Shown here one piece after another: positions 27,265 through 35,598 of a stretch of 57,658 nt of DNA. The DNA is from Peribacillus folii (GTDB lineage Bacteria; Bacillota; Bacilli; Bacillales; DSM-1321), in assembly GCF_030271255.1 (NCBI RefSeq), contig NZ_JASJOM010000017.1:1-57658 (forward strand), read 5' to 3'. Position numbers and translations under genes: made by a program. The first letter of the stretch is position 1; each line of letters begins with the position of its first letter. Below the pieces are notes generated by a model, which was not told the DNA's origin, made no database searches, and saw only the letters and a program-made list of their open reading frames with translations.

Positions 27265-28107
27265 CTAAACGATGGCCCGCTTTCCTTCCACTTCGACCTT
27301 GATTTCGGTGAGGTAGTTTTCATAGCCTTTTACCGAGACTTCATCCAAAATGTACTCTTCGTAGGCAAACGATTTGATGTTCAGGTTTTCATGTTCCATG
27401 AAGCGAATGATTTTTTCATAGGTTTCCGAAATATGCTCATAGCTTCCCTTATGGTAGGCAACGACATACAGTCCCTTCGGTTTTGCATGGAAGGCAAGCG
27501 GATCCGCTGCCGCGATTCCTTTCGTGTACAGAAATGAGTAATTATCATGATCTCCGCCAATGATCTTTTCCTTGCTTATCATTGCCCCTATCGGGAATCC
27601 GCTATAAAATTCATTTTCATGACAGAAATCGAGGAAGTCCGAAGTTGCTTTCAAGAATTCGGCATCAGAGGAATTCAGGATGGAGCCGCTAAGATAGAGC
27701 CACTCTTCCTCCTCGGGCCTCAAGGTGATTTGGGAGTCATCGATACATAACGCTTTTTCAGTGAGGGATATTTTCGTTTCGATGATTTTCTGCATCCGAT
27801 GAAGGTTTTTGATCTTTTTTTCCAATTCCAGCGACTTTTCTTTGAAAAGCTCGATCAATCCAATAGGTGACCGGTTGGTAAGGAACCATTTAATCTCCTT
27901 CAAGGGCATATTGAATTCCTTCAATAATGAAATGACCGAAAAAACTTCGAACTGCTGATACGAATAATATCGGTACCCCATTTCGTTTTTGATATCGGGC
28001 GTCAGAAGCCCAATTTCATCATAATGGATGAGCGTTTGTTTCTTGACATTGCATAATTTGGCGAATTCACCGGTAGTGAAATATTTTCCTATATTTAACT
28101 CGGACAT
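27265..28107 (-). CDS. bltR: MerR-family regulator, BltR-like
   Basis: A 280-residue regulator: MerR winged helix-turn-helix at about 9-75 (YFTTGEFAKLCNVKKQTLIH, then YDEIGLL), a dimerisation coiled coil about 85-120, and a C-terminal GyrI-like effector-binding domain about 125-275. It is divergent from bltD with a 19-bp palindrome between them. In B. subtilis BltR activates the blt multidrug efflux gene and bltD when it binds drugs; here blt is absent, so it probably controls bltD and itself. Confidence 0.85.
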   Translation of the reverse strand: MSELNIGKYFTTGEFAKLCNVKKQTLIHYDEIGLLTPDIKNEMGYRYYSYQQFEVFSVISLLKEFNMPLKEIKWFLTNRSPIGLIELFKEKSLELEKKIKNLHRMQKIIETKISLTEKALCIDDSQITLRPEEEEWLYLSGSILNSSDAEFLKATSDFLDFCHENEFYSGFPIGAMISKEKIIGGDHDNYSFLYTKGIAAADPLAFHAKPKGLYVVAYHKGSYEHISETYEKIIRFMEHENLNIKSFAYEEYILDEVSVKGYENYLTEIKVEVEGKRAIV

Positions 28108-28121
28108 TTTGATCTCTCCTC

Positions 28122-28152
28122 TTGACTATATGGTAACCAGATAGCTTACGGT
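28122..28152 (+). promoter_or_regulatory. MerR-type promoter/operator between bltR and bltD
   Basis: TTGACT (28122-28127) and a weak -10 TACGGT (28147-28152) are 19 bp apart, the over-long spacer used by MerR activators. A near-perfect 19-bp inverted repeat, CTATATGGTAACCAGATAG (28126-28144), lies inside it. On the other strand a TATAGT overlaps the operator, fitting bltR autocontrol. Confidence 0.6.
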
Positions 28153-28199
28153 AATAGTATATCATCAGAATAAAACATCTAAATGAGGAAGGAAATTAT

Positions 28200-28649
28200 A
28201 TGACAGTCCATATTAAAGAAGTCACGAACGAAAATAGAGCGGAGATTTTGAAGCTGCACATCCATGAAAGGCAAAGGTCATTTATCGAAACGGCCGCGCA
28301 ATGTTTGCAGGACGCTTCGGAATGTAAGTATTACAGACCTGTCGGGCTTTATACGGATGATACCTTGGTCGGTTTTGCGATGTATGGCTTCTTCCCCGGC
28401 GAAGGGGAAAATGGCCGGGTTTGGCTCGATCGTTTTTTCATTGACGCCAAGCATCAGGGACAAGGCCTTGGAACCATCCTGCTCGAGGCTTTGATCGAAC
28501 GGTTAACCATGGAGTATGAATGCCCCGAGGTCTATTTGAGCATAGTCGAAGAGAATCAGGCTGCTTCTCACTTGTATAGGAAATTCGGCTTTGCCTTCAA
28601 TGGCGAGGCAGATGGCAACAATGAAAGAGTCATGGTCAAGAAAATATAA
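28200..28649 (+). CDS. bltD: Spermine/spermidine N-acetyltransferase
   Basis: A 149-residue GNAT enzyme close to B. subtilis BltD, which acetylates spermidine and spermine with acetyl-CoA. Shared landmarks are YYRPVGLYTDDTLVGFAMYG, GRVWLDRFFID, the acetyl-CoA loop HQGQGLGT (about residues 84-91), and YRKFGFAFNGE near the end. Divergent from bltR. In B. subtilis it follows the blt efflux gene; here it stands alone and ends in a strong terminator. Confidence 0.92.
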   Translation: MTVHIKEVTNENRAEILKLHIHERQRSFIETAAQCLQDASECKYYRPVGLYTDDTLVGFAMYGFFPGEGENGRVWLDRFFIDAKHQGQGLGTILLEALIERLTMEYECPEVYLSIVEENQAASHLYRKFGFAFNGEADGNNERVMVKKI

Positions 28650-28701
28650 GCATGGAAGAAACATGCGAAAAAAATGGGGCTGTCTTATAAGTCCTTAATA
28701 G

Positions 28702-28744
28702 AAAAAGGTGAAGAAAAACGGATCGTTTTTCTTCACCTTTTTTG
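28702..28744 (+). terminator. bltD terminator
   Basis: Perfect 19-bp stem beginning AAAAAGGTGAAG, loop GAT, then T-run. It can also act on the convergent transcript. Confidence 0.9.
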
Positions 28745-28794
28745 AAATCCAACTACCCTCAATAGATTATGAACCAAAGCTACAATGCCATGTC

Positions 28795-29406
28795 TTATTT
28801 ATATTTCACTTTAATATAAGGAGCACCTACAGCATATGCGGTATTTGAATAATACGTATTTATAACCTTTCCAGTAGGGCTTTTTACTACATGCTTAAAT
28901 CTTTTGAAAGTAATGTCTGACCAAACACCTAATCTACTATATTTTTTTGAATTAGCTGGGATGGTAGCAGAAACTGATGTATTATGAGAAACACTAACCC
29001 CCACATTATACCCACTATAACTATAAGAACCTGAAATCGTATAAGATTTCCCACGAGAGATAGTATAGCTGCTAGCTTTAATCCAAGCATTTGTAAGAGG
29101 ATGATAGTTCACCCACTTTTCTTTAGTTGTATTAGTAGTAATAGTAGTAGTTGTAGTTTTATTGCACGTTGCGCATCTAGGAACAATTTTAATCATTTGG
29201 CTATTTAAATAAGCATTATAATCTTCTACGGTATCAAAAAACACGAAGGTCCCATCGTCTTTTGTTAAGCTATATGGAGTATCAACTGTTAATTCTACAT
29301 TAACTCCTTCAATATCAAAAACGGAATCGGCTCCTTTTTCTGCTGAAACTTTTGATAGGTTCACAGATCCGATTAATAAAATAAATAGACTGAAAAGACT
29401 AAGAAG
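28795..29406 (-). pseudogene. Secreted protein that appears to have lost its start codon
   Basis: From GTG 29364 the frame gives 189 residues: Thr-rich middle with CATC, then a beta-type C-terminal half (SYTISRGKSYTISGSYSYSG). Upstream in the same frame the codons read a signal-peptide-like stretch LLSLFSLFILLIGSV, directly preceded by TAA (29407-29409), which sits a few bases after a perfect GGGGGAG site. No ATG, GTG or TTG exists between that stop and the GTG. So either the start was destroyed by a small deletion or substitution, or the protein is made from GTG 29364 without a signal. Function unrecognised. The low GC differs from its neighbours. Confidence 0.55.
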
Positions 29407-29497
29407 TTAAATCTCCCCCTTTTTTCCTATATTTTCTATATAATATTATTATACTTTTTTAAAAAATAATACAAATTAACCAAATGGAGGTAAAATA

Positions 29498-29680
29498 ATG
29501 AAATTATTAACCGGTACTCTAGCATTATCCGTTTCTTTTATACTATTTATTTATTTATATGGTTTAAAGGCTGATTCTTCTATTAAATACAATGCAACAT
29601 TTTATACTTTTCCCGCACTTCTATTTTTTATAGCATTATTTTGTTTTGTATCATTGATGGTGAACAACAACAAAGACTGA
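29498..29680 (+). CDS. Small two-segment membrane protein, unrecognised
   Basis: A 60-residue protein with two hydrophobic stretches (about 4-22 and 36-54) and a short basic/polar tail NNNKD. GGAGG lies seven bases before the ATG, so translation is likely. AT-rich like the adjacent secreted-protein remnant, from which it is divergent; the two may have arrived together. No function can be suggested. Confidence 0.6.
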   Translation: MKLLTGTLALSVSFILFIYLYGLKADSSIKYNATFYTFPALLFFIALFCFVSLMVNNNKD

Positions 29681-29708
29681 AAGAAAATAAAAATGTTTAG
29701 GCTAAAAA

Positions 29709-29750
29709 GGGCGTCAATTAGGCCGATTTCGACTTTTTGACGCCCCTTCT
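29709..29750. terminator. Terminator hairpin 1 between convergent genes
   Basis: GGGCGTCAA/TTGACGCCC stem with a partly paired interior (GGCCGATTTCGACTTT), followed by CTTCTTT. Confidence 0.6.
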
Positions 29751-29753
29751 TTA

Positions 29754-29795
29754 AAATCAAGAATGCTGATTTAACTGCATTCTTGATTTTTTTCT
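29754..29795. terminator. Terminator hairpin 2 between convergent genes
   Basis: AAATCAAGAATGC/GCATTCTTGATTT stem, loop TGATTTAACT, T-runs on both strands; serves the ABC exporter from the right and the small gene from the left. Confidence 0.85.
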
Positions 29796-29798
29796 CGT

Positions 29799-30815
29799 TC
29801 ATAAAGCACGGTATCTTTTCAAGCTGATGATATTGATCGTTATGAACACGGCCGAAAATGCCACGAGGACGATCAAATCCACATATACATCAGCGAAAGA
29901 AAAACCTTTATACATGATGCCGTTCATCGCATCCGATGCGTAATAAAGCGGCATGATCTTGCCGATTTTTTGAAGCCAGTCCGCCATGCCATCCAAGGGG
30001 AATATCCCTGTGAAGAAAACCTGCGGTACGATGACGAGCGGGATGAATTGCACCATCTGGAATTCGGAGGTGGCAAAACTGGACAGCAGCGTGCCAAGCG
30101 ACAAGGCCACGAGTGCAACAAGGATGTTCGTCACCAACACGAGCCATAAGGAGCCTACGAGCACGATATCCAGCACATTGACGGCATAGAGGACGACGAT
30201 GATCGTCTGGACGAGCGCAAATGAACCATAGCCGATCACATAGCCAGCGACGATTTCATAACGCTTGATCGGCGTGGCCAGCAGCCGCTCCAGGGTGCCG
30301 CTTGTTCGCTCCTTCAAAAGCGCGATGCCCGCTATCAGAAACACGAAGAAAAAAACGAAAAAGCTCACGAGCATCGGGCTGAAGGTGTCAAAGCCCTTTG
30401 TATCTGCATGGCCATACACATAGTGCGAATCAATGGAAGGGATTTTGCTTGCATGCCCCTCAAGCCCCAGCATCAGCTGCATTTGAACCGCTTTTGCGCG
30501 TGAGGGTTCATCGTTCAATAGCGTCAGCTCCATCTTTCCATGCTCAACGTGTAACCAGCCGTCGGTATCGGTAGCGATCATCTTTTTCCGTGAAAAGTCT
30601 TCAGCTGCCTTTACTTGAAAATCGGCTTGCTTCAACGACGCAACGGTCGGTTGATCGCTGCCGGTTACGACGATTTTCAGCTCACTTGCCTCCGTGCCAA
30701 AAATGAAGTACATGAGCGTCAAGATGAGCAAGGGAGCGAGGAAAAATAAAGCGAGGGTCCTTCGATCACGGCGCAGCTGCTGGATGATTCGCGTAACGAG
30801 AGAGAAAATCCGCAT
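29799..30815 (-). CDS. ABC-2 type exporter permease
   Basis: A 338-residue membrane protein: one N-terminal segment (LALFFLAPLLILTLMYFIFG), an extracytoplasmic stretch of about 120 residues, then five or six segments and the KERTSGTLERLLATPIKRYE motif typical of ABC-2 permeases. Its ATG overlaps the stop of the ATPase gene by one base. With the ATPase and the divergent TetR regulator it makes a YhcG/DrrAB-like exporter, probably for a drug or lipid-like compound. Substrate unknown. Confidence 0.92.
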   Translation of the reverse strand: MRIFSLVTRIIQQLRRDRRTLALFFLAPLLILTLMYFIFGTEASELKIVVTGSDQPTVASLKQADFQVKAAEDFSRKKMIATDTDGWLHVEHGKMELTLLNDEPSRAKAVQMQLMLGLEGHASKIPSIDSHYVYGHADTKGFDTFSPMLVSFFVFFFVFLIAGIALLKERTSGTLERLLATPIKRYEIVAGYVIGYGSFALVQTIIVVLYAVNVLDIVLVGSLWLVLVTNILVALVALSLGTLLSSFATSEFQMVQFIPLVIVPQVFFTGIFPLDGMADWLQKIGKIMPLYYASDAMNGIMYKGFSFADVYVDLIVLVAFSAVFITINIISLKRYRAL

Positions 30816-31537
30816 TACCGGCCGCCTCCGATCTGTAAAAAAACATCATCGAGCGATTCGGCGGCATATTGTCCTTTTAAAGCGCCAGGCGTCCCCGAAG
30901 CGATGATCGCTCCCTCACGCAGCATCGCCAGTTCATCGCAGCGTTCCGCCTCATCCATGACATGCGTCGTGATCACGATCGTCTTGCGCTCTTCATCCCT
31001 TAGCCGCTCAAGCTCCTGCCAGATGGTCCGTTTCAGCCTGGGATCGATCCCCACCGTCGGTTCATCCAATATGAGGATTTCGGGATTTTGAATCAGGGCA
31101 ATCGCCAAAGACAAACGGCGCTTCATCCCACCGGAATAATGTGCAACCCAGGTGTTCAAATCATTCGTTAAGCCGACGATTTCGGCTGCATATCGTATTC
31201 GCTCGCTTCTTTCCTTTTTGGATAAATGGTACAGCTTCGCAAAAAAATCAAGGTTTTCTGCGCCAGTCAGCTCTGCATATAGTGCATCGGATTGTGCCAT
31301 ATAGCCGATTTCCATTAATAATGCTTCATTTGGCACCCTCATGCCTAGAACCGTAACGCTGCCGGCATCCGGCTTAATCAAGCCGGCAATCATCTTGATC
31401 AAGGTCGTCTTTCCGCAGCCGGAAGGGCCCAGCAAGCCAAAAATACCGCCTTTTTCGATCGTGAGGTCCAAGGGCTGAATGACCCTTTTATGTTGAAAGC
31501 CCTTGGCGATTCCTTCCATGACAATCGCATGTTTCAT
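30815..31537 (-). CDS. ABC-2 type exporter ATP-binding protein
   Basis: A 240-residue ATPase: Walker A GPSGCGKTTL, signature YSGGMKRRLSLA, Walker B ILILDEPTVGIDP, H-loop ITTHVMDEAERC. ATG 31537 has GGGAAGGGAG eight bases upstream; a GTG at 31546 overlaps that site. Operon with the permease; divergent from the TetR gene. Confidence 0.94.
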   Translation of the reverse strand: MKHAIVMEGIAKGFQHKRVIQPLDLTIEKGGIFGLLGPSGCGKTTLIKMIAGLIKPDAGSVTVLGMRVPNEALLMEIGYMAQSDALYAELTGAENLDFFAKLYHLSKKERSERIRYAAEIVGLTNDLNTWVAHYSGGMKRRLSLAIALIQNPEILILDEPTVGIDPRLKRTIWQELERLRDEERKTIVITTHVMDEAERCDELAMLREGAIIASGTPGALKGQYAAESLDDVFLQIGGGR

Positions 31538-31563
31538 CGAACGCACTCCCTTCCCTTTTAATT

Positions 31564-31574
31564 AACACGGTGTT
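31564..31574. promoter_or_regulatory. Candidate TetR-type operator
   Basis: AACACGGTGTT, a perfect palindrome with a central G, lies between the divergent exporter and TetR genes. Confidence 0.45.
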
Positions 31575-31657
31575 GAATGTATCATCATTCTAAGGTAGCA
31601 TGAGTTTCAATACAATAAACACATTTGGAAAAAATGTTCAGTGAAGGAGAATTTCAA

Positions 31658-32257
31658 GTGGCATCAATTCATGAAGAAATGGGACAAAAAACGAAAGCGC
31701 ATATCCAGCATCACTTCATTGCACTTATTGAAGCAGAAGGATTCGCTCATGTGTCCGTGAAGAAAATTGCCGAGCGGGCGAGCATCAATCGAGGCACCTT
31801 TTATCTTCATTATGCTGATAAATATGAACTGATGGATCAATTACAACGACAATTGCTGGAGGAACTCCAAGCACGCATTTCCGAGATCTTGCCGAAAGAG
31901 GCACTCCTTGCGCTTCACCAACAGCAGCTATATCCGCCATTCGTTGCCATTTTTCAATTCATCGGTGAGAATGCCCGTCCATTAAGGGCCATCCTTGGTG
32001 ATCAGGGAGATCCTTCTTTTGCGAAGAAAATGAAGCGTGTATTCGGCGAAGTCCTCTTGGCCCGCTTAATCAGCCAGCATCCAGCTGCCCAAGATGAAGA
32101 ATTTCGAAAATATATGCATGCCTTTTTGACATCTGCAATTTTAGGGGTGATCCAGGAATGGCTGGAAAATTGTGAGGAACAGCCAGCGGAGGAAATGGCA
32201 AAAATACATTTTCAAATCTTGAACTTCATCAGCCAATTACGCACATTCATTCAGTAA
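31658..32257 (+). CDS. TetR-family transcriptional regulator
   Basis: A 199-residue repressor. The TetR helix-turn-helix is clear (FAHVSVKKIAERASINRGTF, about residues 27-46, then YLHYADKYELMDQL); the C-terminal ligand-binding part is TetR_C-like. GTG 31658 has AAGGAG eight bases upstream, and the TTG at 31625 has none. Divergent from the ABC-2 exporter operon, which it very likely represses until the exported compound binds. No gene that I can support follows in 32258-32531, only possibly decayed sequence. Confidence 0.92.
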   Translation: MASIHEEMGQKTKAHIQHHFIALIEAEGFAHVSVKKIAERASINRGTFYLHYADKYELMDQLQRQLLEELQARISEILPKEALLALHQQQLYPPFVAIFQFIGENARPLRAILGDQGDPSFAKKMKRVFGEVLLARLISQHPAAQDEEFRKYMHAFLTSAILGVIQEWLENCEEQPAEEMAKIHFQILNFISQLRTFIQ

Positions 32258-32531
32258 AGGGAAAAAGTTGCAAGAATCGTTTGATCACGCCTGTTCATAC
32301 TAAAGCTAGGGCCGTGCTGGAGGCGGCAAGTCTGAATGTACCAATCTCGAAAAGGAGACACACCATCCGATACGACACCCCGGGCCATCCCGCTGGATAC
32401 TTCCGGTGTTCCCATGCACGTTTATTCCACGCAAAAAACCCATTGAAGAACAACGGGCTTGAAAGCGAAACAAGATATGGATTTGTCGGCTCGGCGTCCA
32501 TCCATGAATGCCGTAAGGAACGTGGCGATTG

Positions 32532-32723
32532 TCACCTTTGAGAAAAAAATTTCAACAAAGGATTCTTTTTCTTATCGGTTATTCTTAACTCATTCATGAT
32601 GATTTGATCCTCATGATCGGCTATCCATTTTCTCAATGCATCTTTATCCTGACATTGGGTTAAATAAGTCTGGCCACCCTTGCCTGTCGCATTGATAACA
32701 TATCGATTGAACGTCTTCTCCAT
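32532..32723 (-). CDS. Small conserved-type hypothetical protein
   Basis: A 63-residue basic protein (YVINATGKGGQTYLTQCQDK, then KWIADHEDQII). GGCGGG lies five bases before the ATG. It reads like a compact globular domain with mixed charge and no membrane segment. Stands alone; the 340 bp upstream hold only AT-rich sequence and the RsbR-paralogue terminator. Function unknown. Confidence 0.6.
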   Translation of the reverse strand: MEKTFNRYVINATGKGGQTYLTQCQDKDALRKWIADHEDQIIMNELRITDKKKNPLLKFFSQR

Positions 32724-32974
32724 AATTGCCCGCCTTTTTTGTAAAATGTGTTTGATTTTGTTTAGGATTTCCCAAGAAGTACGATTATATATATTGTCTT
32801 TATCCGGATTTTTGTATGAATCGAACCTATCATAATGTGCTAACTAATATTTGTCAATACGTTTGGGAAATGTAAATGAAATGTTAATTTTCAGTTTTGT
32901 AGGAGCCTCGTAATTTACGTGATTAAGGATTGATGCGGAAATTGATCGAGGGTTTATGGCTAAGCCGAAAAAAA

Positions 32975-32999
32975 CAAAAAAGACCGCCATATGGCAGTC
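32975..32999 (-). terminator. Terminator of the RsbR-paralogue gene
   Basis: GACTGCCAT/ATGGCGGTC stem (one G-U pair), then six T on the minus strand. Confidence 0.85.
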
Positions 33000-33061
33000 C
33001 TTGTCCTTCATAACCATACGGGAGCACTGAATCCGAAGCCCTTGGCTTTTTTCTGTATGTA

Positions 33062-33895
33062 TTATTTTATCGTATTGATCGCTTGGGCTAAAGTCGCTTT
33101 GACCGTCACCTTGTCAAAAGGCAATTGAAGCTTGACGGCTTTCATCGCGATTTCCGGCTGCAGTCCCGAAAGCGAGGTATGGATTCCGATCAGATTCAAG
33201 GATTCGATCAATTGGGACAGCTGATGAGCGGATACTTCGTCTATCGCGTGAACGCCTGATAAGTCGATGAAAAGCCTTGTGACACTTTTTTCGGCACACT
33301 GCTGTAATGTGCTTTCAAGCAGGGACATGCCCCTCGCCGTGTCGAAGTTGCCAATCAGCGGGAGTAACGCTGTATGATCATCAAGCGATATGATCGGCGA
33401 ACTCAATTCATCGATCGTTTGCTGCTGGGCCTTCATTATTTTGTTGGAATATCGATGGTTCGCCTCAGTGAACCTTTCCATCACCTCACTGAACACCTTG
33501 ACCACGATGCGGTACCAGGAGTTTATTTCCGCCTGAGTATATTCCCCTTCATGCAACGCAACGAATTGCTCGATATAATCAAGGTATTGAAGCTGCGTCC
33601 GGAAAAACTCCCGTAATATAAAATAAATCGGGGTGTTTAAATGCTCTTCATCTTGACCGATATCGTCAATCCATTCTTCAAGAAGGTCAAAGAATTGACA
33701 TTCCTCTAACGTGAAAATCTTGAAGAATTGTACGTGAAATTGATGATTTTGCTGTTTCAGCCTTTCAATAACTCGAGGATCGAGTGAGCTATATACCCCA
33801 ATCTGATCATTTTTATTCAATGTTGCATACCAATCCTCCGTCAGTTGTGTCGCTTTATCTAATAAAAAGGAATATAGTTCTCTATTTCTATGCAT
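33062..33895 (-). CDS. RsbR-family stressosome protein (STAS domain)
   Basis: A 277-residue RsbR paralogue: N-terminal non-haem-globin-like sensor (about 1-140), a linker helix, and a C-terminal STAS domain (about 160-275). RsbR paralogues form stressosomes with RsbS and RsbT and feed the sigma-B general stress response. The STAS motif reads DLSGVHAIDEVSAHQL; in B. subtilis RsbRA the corresponding stretch, as I recall it, has Thr (phosphorylated by RsbT) where this one has Glu. ATG 33895 has AGGTGGAG six bases upstream. No other sigma-B regulator is nearby, as for other lone paralogues. Confidence 0.88.
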   Translation of the reverse strand: MHRNRELYSFLLDKATQLTEDWYATLNKNDQIGVYSSLDPRVIERLKQQNHQFHVQFFKIFTLEECQFFDLLEEWIDDIGQDEEHLNTPIYFILREFFRTQLQYLDYIEQFVALHEGEYTQAEINSWYRIVVKVFSEVMERFTEANHRYSNKIMKAQQQTIDELSSPIISLDDHTALLPLIGNFDTARGMSLLESTLQQCAEKSVTRLFIDLSGVHAIDEVSAHQLSQLIESLNLIGIHTSLSGLQPEIAMKAVKLQLPFDKVTVKATLAQAINTIK

Positions 33896-34108
33896 AAACG
33901 TCTCCACCTATTTATTTAATATGAACCTTCCAATCACTTGGACTAACCTTATTACGGATAAGCAAGTTAGCAGCCTTCTTTCCATATACCTTTTCAGCCG
34001 CTTTTGAAACCATGCAACCACTGATTTTTCTTGAAAAAGGATGAACATTGAATACTTTCTTTCTTTCATTCTAGTACATAATTTGAAAAAGCATCGCTTC
34101 ATTTTTAT

Positions 34109-34137
34109 AGTTTACCATTTTTATTTTTAGTTAACAA
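34109..34137 (-). promoter_or_regulatory. Possible promoter of the RsbR-paralogue gene
   Basis: Minus strand TTGTTA (34132-34137), 17 bp, TAAACT (34109-34114), giving a leader of about 200 nt. The leader holds a 64-codon frame without a ribosome binding site. Confidence 0.4.
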
Positions 34138-34151
34138 TTACACCGGAACGC

Positions 34152-34176
34152 AAAAAAAGACCTGCTTCAAGGTCTT
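34152..34176 (-). terminator. Orphan minus-strand terminator
   Basis: AGACCT/AGGTCT stem, short loop, then seven T on the minus strand. No minus-strand gene is visible between it and the divergent PadR gene at 34420; the 240 bp between could hold a small RNA. Confidence 0.5.
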
Positions 34177-34370
34177 CGGTTCGGCAGACCTATTACTTGG
34201 TGAGGCCATCGGTAAGACTAAGGATCCCGTCATAGCATCTCTCATAATTCGAAATTCAACGCATCTTATCGTTTGTTAATTAGATCACATTTTCTCATAA
34301 TTTTCATTTTCGAATGATTCCTGCCTCCATTTTCACTGAGAAATGGATAAAATATCTTGTGCACATTACC

Positions 34371-34399
34371 TTGACTGTCATAGTAATTTACATTATGAT
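34371..34399 (+). promoter_or_regulatory. Promoter of the padR operon
   Basis: TTGACT (34371-34376), 17-bp spacer, TATGAT (34394-34399), 20 bp before the start codon. Confidence 0.75.
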
Positions 34400-34419
34400 A
34401 TACCAAAGGAGGTGAGGAT

Positions 34420-34749
34420 TTGATTCAACGCAAACTTTCCTCAGACCTGCTTCGCGGACATGTGGATACGATGATTCTAAAGCTTCTGCAAAGCGGCGAT
34501 AAGTATGGCTACGAAATCAGCAAACTGATATATGTGAGTTCGAATGAGCAATACGAAATAAAGGAAGCGACCATGTATTCCAGCTTAAAACGTCTGGAAA
34601 AGGACGGATGCATCCTCTCTTATTGGGGAGATGCTACCCAAGGCGGCAGAAGGAAATATTATAAAATCACTCCGCTTGGGGAAGACACCTATCGGCAAAA
34701 TAAAAATGACTGGGAGCAGGCGAAGCAAATTCTTGAACGCCTGCTGTAA
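34420..34749 (+). CDS. PadR-family transcriptional regulator
   Basis: A 109-residue winged-helix repressor of the short PadR-s2 type: GHVDTMILKLLQSGDKYGYE, ATMYSSLKRLEKDG, and the beta-wing GRRKYYKITPLG. TTG 34420 has GGAGG seven bases upstream. It starts an operon with a HAAS/pentapeptide protein; such PadR genes usually precede, and control, a membrane-sensor partner. Confidence 0.93.
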   Translation: MIQRKLSSDLLRGHVDTMILKLLQSGDKYGYEISKLIYVSSNEQYEIKEATMYSSLKRLEKDGCILSYWGDATQGGRRKYYKITPLGEDTYRQNKNDWEQAKQILERLL

Positions 34750-34765
34750 GAAAGGATGATGAAAG

Positions 34766-35485
34766 GTGATTGAGAAACTGCATGCGCATGTTCATGGCAT
34801 TTTTGCTCCCTATCAAAACGCAAAAACGGCAAAGGAATTGGAAGAAGAGCTGCTGCAAAACCTGCTTGAAAAATATAATGATCATAAAAGGAAGGGTGCA
34901 AGCGAAGAGGAGGCGTATAAGCTAACCGTCGACTCAATAGGCGAAGTATCGGAGCTCGTGGATGCCCTCAATCTTCAATATAATGAGCTTGAACAGGCGA
35001 TAAAGATGGATTATTCCAAACAACGCTTATTGGATTCCGACTTCCGTTCGGTTTCCGTGCATGATGGAAAATTCAATTCGTGCGACTTAAGCCGCTCTGA
35101 TTTCAGCCATTCAGACCTGACTGGCAGTACATTCAAAAGCACGAACTTAAGTAATTGCATCTTTGAAAACGTCAACTTAACAAGCACCTTATTTAAAAGT
35201 GCCAATTTAAAAGGCGTGACCCTCAAAAACAATAATTATAATAAAACCCACTTCAAAGGCTGTAATCTAACAGGGCTCATTTTTGATGGCGAATCTTTCA
35301 ACCAAACCGTTTTCGAGGGTTGTTCCTTGAAAAAGGCATCTTTCCGCGATGCCACTCTCACCAATGTTCAGTTCCGGATGTCCGATTTAAAGAAAATCGA
35401 CTTTACTGGAGCCGCCATGGATAAACTCACGTACATCTTTTTGAATGGAGCAAAGGTTGATCTTAGCGGCGTAACCATCATCTAA
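34766..35485 (+). CDS. HAAS-type N-terminal domain fused to pentapeptide repeats
   Basis: A 239-residue protein with two parts. Residues 1-75 look like the HAAS/permease-prefix helical domain found next to PadR regulators (ELEEELLQNLLEKYNDHKRK, then GASEEEAYKLTVDSIGEV). Residues about 85-235 are pentapeptide repeats of the A(D/N)LXX kind (CDLSRSDFSHSDLTGSTF, SANLKGVTL, CNLTGLIF) that should fold as a right-handed quadrilateral beta-helix. No membrane segment is present, unlike most HAAS partners. GTG 34766 start, 16 bp after padR. Function unknown. Confidence 0.85.
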   Translation: MIEKLHAHVHGIFAPYQNAKTAKELEEELLQNLLEKYNDHKRKGASEEEAYKLTVDSIGEVSELVDALNLQYNELEQAIKMDYSKQRLLDSDFRSVSVHDGKFNSCDLSRSDFSHSDLTGSTFKSTNLSNCIFENVNLTSTLFKSANLKGVTLKNNNYNKTHFKGCNLTGLIFDGESFNQTVFEGCSLKKASFRDATLTNVQFRMSDLKKIDFTGAAMDKLTYIFLNGAKVDLSGVTII

Positions 35486-35515
35486 ACTCGCAACCGCCCC
35501 TTTTACTTGATGAAA

Positions 35516-35556
35516 AACCCCTTTGCCAAGACATGAGGCTTTTTGGCAGAGGGGTT
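35516..35556 (+). terminator. Terminator of the padR operon
   Basis: AACCCCT/AGGGGTT with inner TGCCAA/TTGGCA pairing and a small internal mismatch; the T-run is weak. Confidence 0.55.
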
Positions 35557-35598
35557 ATACAGTTTTGGATGCCTTCCATTTCATTGGTGCCCAAAAGC

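Noticed and set aside
32281..32541. Overlapping 86- and 68-codon frames after the TetR gene
   Set aside because: Neither has a ribosome binding site or familiar sequence; a third frame reads TPRAIPLDTSGVPMHVYSTQ before a stop, so decayed gene sequence is possible but not supportable.
33908..34102. 64-codon frame in the leader of the RsbR-paralogue gene
   Set aside because: It begins only a few bases after the -10 box without a ribosome binding site; low-complexity basic composition suggests chance.
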